55,676 nucleotides of DNA from a virus, in the IMG/VR virus record IMGVR_UViG_3300046533_000339, positions 1-55,676 of that record; one strand, 5' to 3'. Positions 27,634 through 36,792 of this stretch are shown here, one piece after another. Under the pieces are notes generated by a model, which was given only the letters and a program-made list of their open reading frames with translations, made no database searches and was not told the origin of the DNA. Each line of letters begins with the position of its first letter. Position 1 is the first letter of the stretch. The position numbers and the translations under genes were made by a program.

Positions 27634-29999
27634 CAAGCCACCCTGGGCACCAGGGACATGTCGAGCACGGGAACGCTCGCCTGCTGCTGGGCCATGTCCA
27701 CCGTCACCACGTAGCCGAAGCCGCAGGAGAACTCAGGCCACTCGAACGGGTTGCCCGAGCTGTCGGTGATCAAAGCGTCGGCCCGGCGACGACCGACCCC
27801 CGGAACGTCGAGGTAGACCTGCTGGTCGGTGCCGTCGATGACCAGGGTTGCGCCCTGCGGAATGTAGGTGACAACCATGTCACCACAGAAGTTGCACGGG
27901 TCAGTCGCCGGGGAGCCGGTGTTGAAGACGTCGGCGTAGTAGCGCAGCCGGACCGGCGAAGTGACGGCCTTCTTGGCGTGGAACTGCACGACCGGCACGA
28001 CCTTCATCCACAGCGGGATCTCATCGGAAGGGATCGTGAAGCTGTACCGCTTGTAGTTGACCGGGAACGTGAAGCAGGTCGGCACGTTGTTCGGCGGGCC
28101 TGGTGGCGGGCTGACCAGCGAACAGGCCGGGTCGTACACCGGGGCGTAGATGACCCTCGGACAGGTCTGTTCCTGCTGGGTGTAGCCGTCCTCGTCGAAC
28201 GTGCCACCGTCGGGGACGACGCCGCCAACGAAGGGGACATCCACATCCGGGTCCATGAAGCCGTAGATCAGCGGCTTCTCCACACCGAACTCGATCGGGT
28301 TCGAGGCAACCATCGTCCACGTCACCGACCAGGCACAGCCGCCGTCGGCCATCTCCAGCTTCTGCGTGACTGACGGGCCGGTGGTCGTGGTCACGTCGTG
28401 CAGGCTCCGGCCGATCTTGGCGTAGCAGTCCTCGGGACCGGGTGGCGTGCCCGGTACGTAGGTCTGCACGTACCGCTGCGAGGTGGAGGCGCTCGCTGCG
28501 CCGGTCCAGGAGTAGCTGTAGTCGCCGTCGTCCGGGGTGTCACCGTCGAAGTAGGTGCCGTCAGTTGTGGCCTGCTCCACGGTGGCGTCATCCAACCAGA
28601 CCCGTTCACCGACAGCGACCGGCGCACCCGTCCCTTGCAACACCTCGAACATCGGGTAGCAGGACGTTGTGCCAGCAGGCGCAGTGAACGTCGCGTGGCC
28701 TCGGGTATTGGTGTTCGCCGTCGTGGCAGGGATGACCGTCTGCCGGGGACTGTAGGTGCCCGCCGGCATCCAGTACATAATCAGGTCCACCTGGCGGTTG
28801 GCCTGCTCGGTCTTGGCAGTGACACCGAGCGTGACCGGGCCGGGCGTGACAGGCGTCGCAGCCAGATAGCACGAGCTGGCGATGCTGTTCGGAGCTTGGT
28901 AGACCTTCACGTCATCGACGTAGACGACCTGTCCCGCTGCGGGCGTTCCGGTGCAGAAGGGTGTGTAGATGTAGTCCGACGCCACCGTTGCGGTGAAGGT
29001 CACGCTGGACTTCACCCAGGTGTCAGGCGTGGTCACCGGCTGCACCGGGGTCTTGTTCGACCCACCGTCGATGGCAAGGGTCGGTGCGGCGGCGATCGAG
29101 GCGGCCGGAACATACATCCAGCACTCCGCCGTGTAGACCTGCCCGACAACCAGGTTGGTCAGGTTGACGTAGGCATAGTTCGCTGGCGCTGTTCCGTACG
29201 TGACCTGCATTGAGCCAGTCCCGGAATGGGCATGTGCCGTGGATGCCGCCATCGTCGCTAGCCCGCCGAAGCCGGTGATGTTGCCACCCTCGAAGGTGCC
29301 ATTCGCGCCCTGCGTGACCAGACTCGGTGAGCGCGTCGTCAGGAACGAAGCTGGACCCGAGATTGGTGCGGCCGTGTCCCGGGATGGCGCGTAGTTCGCT
29401 CCGTCGTTGGAGCCCCAGCCGTTCACTGTCAAAGCCAGACTTGGATTGGTCGCCAGGTTGGTTCTGTCTAGAACGACAGGCCCCGGGACGATAGGCGGAG
29501 CCTGCTCGCCGACGACCGGGACGCAGGACACGAAGCACAGGTCTCCACCGCCGCAGTCCCCGAACGTCTGACCGAAGCAGGAGTTGCCGTACAGCACCGA
29601 GCGCAGCCAGCGCATCCCGTACTCGACAGCACACTCATCGGCCCCGACCAGGACAGCCGAGAAGACGACAGGCCGGGTGGCCCGCCGGGTCCGCCCGATA
29701 TAGCCGCCGTCGATGATCGACTCGACCACGTTGGCCGAGATGGTCGAGTCCTCGACCCCGGTCACACTCAACGGATAGACGCCGTAGAAGTCGTAGCTGG
29801 TCAGATTCTTCGGATCGGTCCACGGGGCGTCGTCCTGCAACGGTGAGGAGTACTCGTTCTCACCGAGCAGCCAGGCCAGATCGGTCTCACCGTAGGCAGC
29901 CTTGAACCAGCCCAGGTTGGCATGGGCGGCATACGCCTCGACCCGGGAGGCGTTGAGAATCTCGGTCCCCGTGTACTGGAAGAACCCCGGCCAGGCCAT
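27633..29999 (-). CDS. Minor tail protein with carbohydrate-binding insert (788 aa)
   Basis: The first 170 residues fit a distal-tail type protein (WFKAAYGETDLAW; GVYPLSVTGVEDSTISANVVES). Residues about 185-370 and again 370-480 look like jelly-roll sugar-binding modules (NLATNPSLALTVNGWGSNDG; GSMQVTYGTAPANYAYVNL), then the tail-protein fold resumes to the C terminus. It lies just after the tape measure, as distal-tail genes do. The inserted modules probably bind cell-wall glycans. Confidence 0.8.
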   Translation of the reverse strand: MAWPGFFQYTGTEILNASRVEAYAAHANLGWFKAAYGETDLAWLLGENEYSSPLQDDAPWTDPKNLTSYDFYGVYPLSVTGVEDSTISANVVESIIDGGYIGRTRRATRPVVFSAVLVGADECAVEYGMRWLRSVLYGNSCFGQTFGDCGGGDLCFVSCVPVVGEQAPPIVPGPVVLDRTNLATNPSLALTVNGWGSNDGANYAPSRDTAAPISGPASFLTTRSPSLVTQGANGTFEGGNITGFGGLATMAASTAHAHSGTGSMQVTYGTAPANYAYVNLTNLVVGQVYTAECWMYVPAASIAAAPTLAIDGGSNKTPVQPVTTPDTWVKSSVTFTATVASDYIYTPFCTGTPAAGQVVYVDDVKVYQAPNSIASSCYLAATPVTPGPVTLGVTAKTEQANRQVDLIMYWMPAGTYSPRQTVIPATTANTNTRGHATFTAPAGTTSCYPMFEVLQGTGAPVAVGERVWLDDATVEQATTDGTYFDGDTPDDGDYSYSWTGAASASTSQRYVQTYVPGTPPGPEDCYAKIGRSLHDVTTTTGPSVTQKLEMADGGCAWSVTWTMVASNPIEFGVEKPLIYGFMDPDVDVPFVGGVVPDGGTFDEDGYTQQEQTCPRVIYAPVYDPACSLVSPPPGPPNNVPTCFTFPVNYKRYSFTIPSDEIPLWMKVVPVVQFHAKKAVTSPVRLRYYADVFNTGSPATDPCNFCGDMVVTYIPQGATLVIDGTDQQVYLDVPGVGRRRADALITDSSGNPFEWPEFSCGFGYVVTVDMAQQQASVPVLDMSLVPRVA

Positions 30000-30008
30000 C
30001 GCCCCTCC

Positions 30009-33000
30009 TTAGATGTACGACGCAGCCGCCATGCGGGCGACCACCTCAGCTGCAACCGCCCGAGGATCCTCGGTCGGCGTGATGATAGTGATCGCTCCCA
30101 CTTCGATCGTCTTGCCGCCACGGCCGGTCGCGGTGATGTCGACCGACTTGCCCTGCGCGAAGGCCGACAGGGCGCGCACCGACGGGTCGACCATGCTGAG
30201 CGGCCGGTTCAGCGGAACCACAGCCTCCGGTCCGGCCTCGCCGATGATCCGGGTCTGTGCCCCGAAGAACACACCACCGCTCGCCGTGAGTAGCTTGCGG
30301 GCCGAGGCCGGGATGTTCAGGCTGCCGACGTTGATGGTGCCGAGCACACCGCTGAGTGCGTCCCTGAGACCCTGGGCGATGCTGTCGCCAGCGCTCTTGG
30401 CTCTGCCGTAGGCACCGCTCGTCCAGGCCGCGATGGCCGAGGCCAACGACCCAGCGGCGCTGATCGCTCGATGGGCCAGACCGGAGAAAGCGTTGACGAT
30501 CTGGCTGGCGATCGACCTGGCCCTACCGGGCAGCGAGGAGAACCATCCACTGATGGCTCCCGCGATGGAGCCTGCCGCACCGATGATCCGACCAGCCAGT
30601 CCGTTGAAGGCGTTGCGTACCTGGGTGGCGATGCTGGACGCCTTGCCCGGGAGGCTGGCGAACCAGGTGCCGATGGCCCCGGCGATCGAACCGGCCGCAG
30701 TGATGATCCGACCCGCCAACCCGACAAAGGCACCCCGGATCTGACCGGCGACGGTGGCTGCCTGACCCGGCAGGGAGGCGACCCAGGAGGCGAAGATGGA
30801 GCCGAGGTTGCCGAGCGCGCCCAAGATCATGCCGGGCAGCCGGGAGAACCAGTCGACGATGCCATTGACCAGATCCGGTATCAGGGAGTGACCGATCAGG
30901 AAGTTGTAGAGGTCGATGAACGGCTGCTTGATGGCGTTGACGGCCAGCAGTACACCCTGAAGGAACTGGTTGTTGGTGAACCAGTTACCGATACTCAAGA
31001 TCAGGCTCGCGCCGAAGGCGTCCAGCCAGAGGCCGAATCCGGTGAAGGCAGACTGAAGCTGGGTGATCCAGCCAGCCATGACCACACCCAGGCCAGGTTG
31101 AGAGGCAAGCCAGTTGTAGAAGTCGATGAACGGCTGTTGCAACATGGGTCCCAGGACCGTGAAGCCAAGCTGGGCCTGGGTGACCCAGCCTGCGATGATG
31201 ACGCCCAGGCCCGGCTGGGAGGCAAGCCAGTTGTAGAAGTCAGTGAATGGCTGCCGCAGCTTGCCGATCAGGGTTCCGATGCCCGAATCCGGACCACCCA
31301 GGCCGCTGGCCCACGTGCTGATGGCCTTGCCTGCTGCGTCGAGGTCTCCGGGAAGGGACCCCGATCCAGAGCCGGTCACCCACATGTGAATGGGGTTGGT
31401 CGCCGACCACGTCTTGAACGCCTTCCAGAGGTCGGCGATCGCGGTGATCGGGCCACCCTCAAAGATGCGCCCGGCCTCGGTCGTGGGTGGTGGGTGGGCG
31501 ATCTGCTCCTGCTGCTTGGCCGCCTGCCACTGGGCGATCACACCTTCGAGCTTGGTCGCCAGGTCGTCGACCGCCACAGAGGTCGTCCCAATCCAGATGA
31601 AGATGTTCTTGACCACGTCGAGGACGTCGAACAGCCAGCCCCGGTTCCTCGGGGTGTCCAGCTGGGTGAGCATGACCGTGAACGCCACCACCACGTCACC
31701 GAGCTTCTGAGCCAAGGTCTCGGCGTCCTTGATCCAGCCCTCAAGCGACTTCTGGTTCTTCGGGTCCTTCAGCCAGTTGGAGACTCCGGTCAGCGAGTCG
31801 CTGATCCCCTTAAAGAGGTCGTTCCCGGCCCCGGTCTTGGCGTTGACGGTGAAGACCTGGCCGATGATGGTGCCGATCTGCTTGATCACACCCCAGACGG
31901 CCTTCAGTGAGTCCGTGGCGGACTTCAGGAAGTCACCGAACTTGGACTTCCCTTTCGGGTCCCGCTTGGTGAAGTCATCCCACGACTTGGTGACAGTCTT
32001 CAGCCAGCCCAGGAACTGGTTGATGTAAGGCTTGGCGTCGAGGAACCCCTGGCCGATCGCCAGCAGCACGTTCCCGCCGATGTCCCCCAACGACTGGATC
32101 ATGGGGCCGATGGCATCGCTGATCCCCTTGAACAGGGTCTTGGCCTGAGGGGTCTTGGACCACTTCTCGAAGGCGTCGACCAGGTGGCCCATAGCCTTGG
32201 CTGCCGTCTCCAGCAGGGGCGTGATGAGCTTCAGGGGAGCGTCAAGGCCGCTCAGCCGTTGCAGGTTCTTGCCAAAGATGTCCTTGGCCAGGACCGACTG
32301 GAGATCCCTCCAGTCCTTGGTCAGCTGCTGGAAATCCTTGTTCTTGGCAAGCTCGCCAGTCTTCTTGGCCAGGCTGGCCAAGGCGATGACAAAGGTGGCG
32401 ATGCCGATGCCGAGTGGAACGAGCGCCCCGCCGACGGCGGCTGCTGCCCCAACCAGCGCGAAGGCTAGGGACCCGGCCAGGATCAGCACCGCCCCGGCCA
32501 GCAGCGAGATGGCGGCGGCCGCGATGCCGAGGGTCGACACCAGGATGCCGATGCTGGCAGCGATGGCTACGACCCCGGCCACGAGGCTCGGGGCAGCGGT
32601 CAGGCCGAACTCGACGACAGCAGAGATGAGTCCGAATACCCCGCCACCGGCCTCCAGCATGGAGTCCTGGAAGGCTGAGCCGAACTTCTGGGCGGCAGCG
32701 GAAGCGCCGCTCAGCCAGGTGACCAGGGATGCCACCAGGGTAGGGATCAGGGAGACGAACCCGCCGAAGAAGTTGAGGAGGTTGTTGCGGCTGCCCTTAC
32801 CGAAGACCTTGCCGATCCCACCGGCAACGCCCTCCAGCTTTTTCCCGAGCCCCTCCAGGCCGCTGCCGAACTTCTCGGCGTCGGTACGGCCACCACGAAG
32901 AATGCCGCTCAGCTCGCCAACCCGGTCCCGGAAATCACGGGACGCCCGGACGGCTGGAGACATGTGGTTGACCAGGTTGGTGAAGTCGGTGACCAGGCCC

Positions 33001-33524
33001 TGCCGGGCCGCCCTGTTCCGGTTGATGCCTCTGCCGTAGTCCTCGATTGCCGTCGACAGTTCCTTGAACTGAAGTGCCTGGTCTGCGGTGATGGCCCGGG
33101 TTGCCTTGGCGATCTCGGGTCGGATGTTCCGGAGCCTGGCGGCAATGCCCTCCAGCCCGAAGTCTCCGGATTCCAGACCCTGCCGAAGATCACGGGCAAT
33201 GGCGGACCCGATGTCTTCGCCGTGGATCTCCCTCAGCCTGTTCTCCAGGCCGGTCATCAGGTCACTGCCGAGGAACGCCCCGATGTTGTCGAACTTGCCG
33301 AGCCCCTTCTGGAGTTCGTGCTCTAGGTCGTCCAGCGTCGTCTTGGCGTGCTTCTTCTCCTCCTTGTCCCAGCCCTCCTGCCATGCCTTGTTCGACCTGT
33401 CACCGAGTTCCCTGAAGGTCGACTCGTGCTGACGGACCTCGCGCCTGGCGTCGTCGGAGAACCCACTGCCGTCGGCGAGGATACGGATGTAGGCCGCGCC
33501 GATCGTTTCGCCGCGCAGCGCCAT
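30009..33524 (-). CDS. Tape measure protein (1171 aa)
   Basis: It sets tail length; at about 0.15 nm per residue the tail would be near 175 nm. ATG 33524 after GGAAGGGTTGAG. Coiled-coil N terminus, membrane-active hydrophobic block at about 295-385 (LVAGVVAIAASIGILVSTLGI), then helical repeats: DFYNWLASQPGLGV occurs twice with a third weaker copy, and later a 40-residue unit with WFxSLPG and AxxIAGAI repeats three or four times. No peptidase domain is visible. Frameshifted chaperones lie upstream, as expected. Confidence 0.93.
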   Translation of the reverse strand: MALRGETIGAAYIRILADGSGFSDDARREVRQHESTFRELGDRSNKAWQEGWDKEEKKHAKTTLDDLEHELQKGLGKFDNIGAFLGSDLMTGLENRLREIHGEDIGSAIARDLRQGLESGDFGLEGIAARLRNIRPEIAKATRAITADQALQFKELSTAIEDYGRGINRNRAARQGLVTDFTNLVNHMSPAVRASRDFRDRVGELSGILRGGRTDAEKFGSGLEGLGKKLEGVAGGIGKVFGKGSRNNLLNFFGGFVSLIPTLVASLVTWLSGASAAAQKFGSAFQDSMLEAGGGVFGLISAVVEFGLTAAPSLVAGVVAIAASIGILVSTLGIAAAAISLLAGAVLILAGSLAFALVGAAAAVGGALVPLGIGIATFVIALASLAKKTGELAKNKDFQQLTKDWRDLQSVLAKDIFGKNLQRLSGLDAPLKLITPLLETAAKAMGHLVDAFEKWSKTPQAKTLFKGISDAIGPMIQSLGDIGGNVLLAIGQGFLDAKPYINQFLGWLKTVTKSWDDFTKRDPKGKSKFGDFLKSATDSLKAVWGVIKQIGTIIGQVFTVNAKTGAGNDLFKGISDSLTGVSNWLKDPKNQKSLEGWIKDAETLAQKLGDVVVAFTVMLTQLDTPRNRGWLFDVLDVVKNIFIWIGTTSVAVDDLATKLEGVIAQWQAAKQQEQIAHPPPTTEAGRIFEGGPITAIADLWKAFKTWSATNPIHMWVTGSGSGSLPGDLDAAGKAISTWASGLGGPDSGIGTLIGKLRQPFTDFYNWLASQPGLGVIIAGWVTQAQLGFTVLGPMLQQPFIDFYNWLASQPGLGVVMAGWITQLQSAFTGFGLWLDAFGASLILSIGNWFTNNQFLQGVLLAVNAIKQPFIDLYNFLIGHSLIPDLVNGIVDWFSRLPGMILGALGNLGSIFASWVASLPGQAATVAGQIRGAFVGLAGRIITAAGSIAGAIGTWFASLPGKASSIATQVRNAFNGLAGRIIGAAGSIAGAISGWFSSLPGRARSIASQIVNAFSGLAHRAISAAGSLASAIAAWTSGAYGRAKSAGDSIAQGLRDALSGVLGTINVGSLNIPASARKLLTASGGVFFGAQTRIIGEAGPEAVVPLNRPLSMVDPSVRALSAFAQGKSVDITATGRGGKTIEVGAITIITPTEDPRAVAAEVVARMAAASYI

Positions 33525-33545
33525 CTCAACCCTTCCTCACCATTA

Positions 33546-33569
33546 TTAACCTGGGTTAACTCAGGTAAA
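33546..33569. promoter_or_regulatory. Dispersed palindrome copies 13a/13b (overlapping pair)
   Basis: TTAACCTGGGTTAA (33546-33559) and TTAACTCAGGTAAA (33556-33569) share four bases. They fill the gap between the chaperone stop (33571) and the tape-measure start (33524), 21 bases from that start on the minus strand. Confidence 0.75.
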
Positions 33570-33570
33570 C

Positions 33571-34172
33571 CTAGCCAGCCTTGCGCCCCTGCGCCATCGC
33601 CATCGTCGCCATGAAGTCCGCGCCTTCCAGCTCGATCTGCCGCTCCGTCGGCGGAGCCTTCGGCCGACCGGGTAGTGGTGACTCCAGATCAACCAACCAC
33701 TGATCGACCTTCGCCGGGTCGATGTACTTCAGGCACCAGGCGTAGACCATGTTCAGGAACCGGTGAGGACGGAATCGGATGATGTCTGCCCCTGCGTAGT
33801 CCGCGTCGATTTGCGCCCACCGTTCTTCGGCGATGAGGTAGAGCCGGAGGGCGACGGGAAAGGGCGACCCGTCCACTCCTCCAACATCCACTCCAGAATC
33901 TCCACCATCGTCGTTGGCGAGATCATGTTCACCCGGCGAGACATTCCCTCCATCATGAAGCGCTGGCCCTCTTCGTCGAGCAGGTTGAAGAAGAAGTCCA
34001 CCACCCCGGCGGTCCTGTCGATGTTCGAGGCGTGCTTGCCCATCGCCAACATGATCAGTGCCAGCTGGCCCTCGGTCGGCCGGTAGGCGGTCAGCTCCTG
34101 GTCGTTGACCTTGAACTTCAGCGCATCCTTCGGTTCCTCGATCTCCTCGATCGCGGTGACGAACTCTTTCAA
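33571..34172 (-). CDS. Tail assembly chaperone, frameshifted long form
   Basis: The long product (about 200 aa) is read from 34172 to 33858, then base 33858 is read again (-1) and translation continues to 33571. The join is WTGRPF-PVALRLYLIAEERW. The slippery heptamer CCCTTTC sits at 33864-33858 with the zero frame C-CCT-TTC. Producing two chaperone forms this way, upstream of the tape measure, is standard for siphoviruses; both forms fold the tape measure and help tail-tube assembly. Confidence 0.85.
33753..34172 (-). CDS. Tail assembly chaperone, short form (139 aa)
   Basis: Begins at TTG 34172 with GGAGG seven bases upstream; no ATG is available. Helical with a conserved-looking core (LKFKVNDQELTAYRPTEGQLALIMLAMG; MMEGMSRRVNMISPTTMVEILEWML). 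After the slippery site the zero frame becomes low-complexity (PSPSGSTSSPKNGG), as expected when the useful reading frame changes. Confidence 0.85.
   Translation of the reverse strand: MKEFVTAIEEIEEPKDALKFKVNDQELTAYRPTEGQLALIMLAMGKHASNIDRTAGVVDFFFNLLDEEGQRFMMEGMSRRVNMISPTTMVEILEWMLEEWTGRPFPSPSGSTSSPKNGGRKSTRTTQGQTSSDSVLTGS
33858..33864 (-). promoter_or_regulatory. -1 frameshift site CCCTTTC in the chaperone gene
   Basis: The heptamer fits XXXYYYZ exactly in the zero frame, and the -1 frame opens onto a sensible protein of 95 residues. Confidence 0.85.
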
Positions 34173-34250
34173 TTCCAGACCTCCAGCTCCTCGTCCAGAA
34201 CAGACTAGGAAGCTGTGTCGGGAGAAGACAGTCCCCCGCGCACGGGCGTG

Positions 34251-34814
34251 TCACCAGGTGTGCGGGAAGGTGACCCCGCGAATCGAGCGGTGGTTGCGGG
34301 CCGTTGCCCGCCAGGCCCGCTCCAGGAAGTTGTTGGGCTCCTGCCCAGACACCACAGTCACCTTGGTGATCGGCGGGTACAGGCTCTGCTTGCCGACGTG
34401 CAACAACGTTCCCGGCAGGAGGCCCCCGGGCTTGGTGGCCCGGTCACCCTTCTTCCGGACATCGAAGAACTTCTTCGTCATCGGCAGCCCACGACCCAAC
34501 CGGGAGAATCCCCGGGTCGTGTAGATGCGACCAGCGCGACCTTTGACTGGGAAGCCGGTGCCGCGCAGCACGTACATGGTGTGCTTGGCATCGGAGGCGA
34601 TCAGACCCTCAACCTGCTTCGGTCCGACCTGGCGGCTGAAGCCGTGGATTCCAGCCTTCAGCGTGCCCCTTCTGGCCGGGGCGTAACGGATCGCGTGGCC
34701 GACGAAGGCCGCTGTCATGATGCCCATCCACTTGCCGACCAGAGCGTTCGGCCGGTAGATCGCGGCATCGAACATGACGATGGTCTCCAGCTCTGCTGAT
34801 GCGAACCTGGGCAT
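34251..34814 (-). CDS. HK97 gp10-like neck/tail completion protein (187 aa)
   Basis: ATG 34814 overlaps the previous stop (TGATG). The N-terminal half (MTAAFVGHAIRYAPARRGTLKAGIHG) has the APxxxGxLxxxI pattern of gp10-like proteins that join head and tail; the C-terminal half is basic. Located between the neck adaptor and the chaperones, the usual place. Confidence 0.75.
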   Translation of the reverse strand: MPRFASAELETIVMFDAAIYRPNALVGKWMGIMTAAFVGHAIRYAPARRGTLKAGIHGFSRQVGPKQVEGLIASDAKHTMYVLRGTGFPVKGRAGRIYTTRGFSRLGRGLPMTKKFFDVRKKGDRATKPGGLLPGTLLHVGKQSLYPPITKVTVVSGQEPNNFLERAWRATARNHRSIRGVTFPHTW

Positions 34815-35296
34815 CAGGTCACCAGGATCGAGACCAGCAAAGTCCCCAGAACGACCCCGCCCTCCGGGCCGAACGGGGTGTAGTTGGTGACGATCCAGTC
34901 CTTGCTGCTGCGGCAGCAGGCAACCGCTCGCCACATCGTCATCATGTCGGCCTCTTGCAGAACAGCGGCGGCGGCGAGGACAGCCGGGTCAGGTGGCTGC
35001 CCGTCCACATCGCCGACCTCGACACAGCGGGCGATCCCCAGCTCAATGTCGACGCCGATACCGAGCCCGCAGTTGCCAGGGACCTGGGTCGCCACACCGA
35101 TCGTCGTCGAAGGGTAGGCGTTGGCCAGCCGGACCCAGGCTTGCCCGCACGCACCCTCGCAGTTGCCGACGTAGTCCATCGGCACTTCGGCTCCCGGGAA
35201 CAGGCCGCAGGCGCAGACCGGCGGTGAGTCATCGGTCAGCAGTTGGGCACACAGGCAGGTGCTGAGTTCGGCCAGCACCGTTGCCACCTTGTCCAT
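34814..35296 (-). CDS. Cysteine-rich neck/tail terminator-type protein (160 aa)
   Basis: ATG 35296 overlaps the upstream stop. Many cysteines (STCLCAQLL, VCACGLFPG, GNCEGACGQAW), hydrophobic strands and a helical end. Its position after the head-tail adaptor suggests a tail terminator or neck protein. The cysteine richness is unusual and shared with several virion proteins here. Confidence 0.65.
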   Translation of the reverse strand: MDKVATVLAELSTCLCAQLLTDDSPPVCACGLFPGAEVPMDYVGNCEGACGQAWVRLANAYPSTTIGVATQVPGNCGLGIGVDIELGIARCVEVGDVDGQPPDPAVLAAAAVLQEADMMTMWRAVACCRSSKDWIVTNYTPFGPEGGVVLGTLLVSILVT

Positions 35297-36066
35297 CAGC
35301 CCACCACGCGCGGCGTGCGCTTCGTCGGCCACCAGACCTGGCTAGCGTAGGTCGGTGAGCCTGGTGGCCGCCAGAGCCCAATGAAGGCGTCGACCTCACG
35401 GATGCCGGTCAGCCCGTCAGGGAAGGCTCCGGTGCCCAGGGTGAAGCTGACACCCTGCCGCGACACCGATGTGACGGTGGACGGCAGACGGCACTTGGAT
35501 CCCATGCACGCTTTCGCGAACTCCATCGACATCACCCCGGCGGCGTAGGCCGCGAGCGCGTCCGGGGCGTGAGCATTGAGGTAGGTGACGGAGAAGGTGC
35601 CGGGCTTGTCGTCGTTGGCCGTCATGTCCTGGCAGGTTGGCCACGGGCAGTCTCCCGGTCCGGTCCACAGCAGACGGTTGCCGTCGACCCGGTAGAGCGC
35701 TGGGAGAATGACGTCGCCATCCACCTTGACCGACGAGACCGGGCCAACTGGGGCGGCCAGAACAACCTCGCACAACGCTGTGCAGGAGCAGTCGGTGTGA
35801 CAGCCGCAGGAGTTGACCCAGATCCCGTTGGCCGTCTGGTGCGGGCCGAACGCGCCCCAGCGTGCCCACAGGTAGGACAGTCCGTGCCAGCAGGACTGGA
35901 TGCACGGGCGGACCGTGATTGGGCAGCCGCCGACCCGGTAGCCAGTGAGCTGACGCAGCGACTGCACAGCGAGCGCCTGAGCGCGCTGCTGGACGCTCGG
36001 GTCGAGAGCGGCCCACTCGTCGGTGAGACAGGCCGGGTCGATCGGCCACGCGCAGTCGTCAGGCAT
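35296..36066 (-). CDS. Head-to-tail adaptor-type protein (256 aa)
   Basis: ATG 36066 follows GGGGAGGATGCCGAT. The first 110 residues are helical (CAWPIDPACLTDEWAALDPSVQQRAQALAVQSLRQLTG), typical of gp6/gp15-type adaptors that bind the portal; the remainder is beta-rich with many cysteines (NSCGCHTDCSCTALC). Joins capsid and tail; assignment rests on fold pattern and gene order. Confidence 0.75.
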   Translation of the reverse strand: MPDDCAWPIDPACLTDEWAALDPSVQQRAQALAVQSLRQLTGYRVGGCPITVRPCIQSCWHGLSYLWARWGAFGPHQTANGIWVNSCGCHTDCSCTALCEVVLAAPVGPVSSVKVDGDVILPALYRVDGNRLLWTGPGDCPWPTCQDMTANDDKPGTFSVTYLNAHAPDALAAYAAGVMSMEFAKACMGSKCRLPSTVTSVSRQGVSFTLGTGAFPDGLTGIREVDAFIGLWRPPGSPTYASQVWWPTKRTPRVVG

Positions 36067-36080
36067 ATCGGCATCCTCCC

Positions 36081-36791
36081 CTATGTCGAGACTGTCGCAG
36101 GCTGCTCGACGGTGCCGTCCCAGACCTTCAATGTCGCCGGTAGCTCGGTGGTCCCGTCCCACACCGAGATGGTGTAGCCGAGAGCGCTGTCCATCACCGG
36201 AATCTGCACGCCCATGCCGTTGGCGGAAGCGATCGGGTCCGTGAAGGTGCGGTCAGCGGCAGGCGCGGCATAGTCACCGACCCAGATGGACGGCGCCGAC
36301 GTGCCATTGCCGTACGACTGCTGGCGCAACGATGTGGCCGGGAGCACGGTGGCCGGGCCAGGGTTGTTGGTGGACTTCTCGCAGCGGACCACAACCACCG
36401 TCTGCCCACTGGTGGCGGTGATCGAGTCGCCGTCGGCGGTGATCGTCGTGCCGGAAGCTGAGCGATAGGTCGGTGCCCCCATCGTCCCGAACCCGGCACC
36501 CCGGTAGACCGCCAAGGCGTAGCGCCACGAGCCGGTGCCGCCTGTCCGGGTGAAGGTGTACCCGGAGGCGATATCGGCGGCGGTGACAATCTTCTTCACC
36601 ACCAGCGCCCGGCCGGTGCCCATCACGGCGTCAATCAGAGCGGTGGCACCGTCCACGTCAGTGACGGCGGCAGGGTCGGAGTTGGCTGCCGCAAGGATGA
36701 AGCAGTCACCTGCGACCGTGCCAGCAGGCATGGGGACGGTGGCTGTCCCGGTGTTGCTGCCGGTGGACCCCCCGATGTAGGAGGCACCCAT
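36081..36791 (-). CDS. Beta-rich structural protein (236 aa)
   Basis: ATG 36791. Begins like many phage fibre or decoration domains (MGASYIGGSTGSNTGTATVPMPAGTVAGDCFILAA) and ends with a tandem repeat, ISVWDGTTELPATL followed by KVWDGTVEQPATV. No cysteine clusters. A minor structural role on head or tail is likely; which one cannot be told. Confidence 0.7.
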   Translation of the reverse strand: MGASYIGGSTGSNTGTATVPMPAGTVAGDCFILAAANSDPAAVTDVDGATALIDAVMGTGRALVVKKIVTAADIASGYTFTRTGGTGSWRYALAVYRGAGFGTMGAPTYRSASGTTITADGDSITATSGQTVVVVRCEKSTNNPGPATVLPATSLRQQSYGNGTSAPSIWVGDYAAPAADRTFTDPIASANGMGVQIPVMDSALGYTISVWDGTTELPATLKVWDGTVEQPATVST

Positions 36792-36792
36792 G

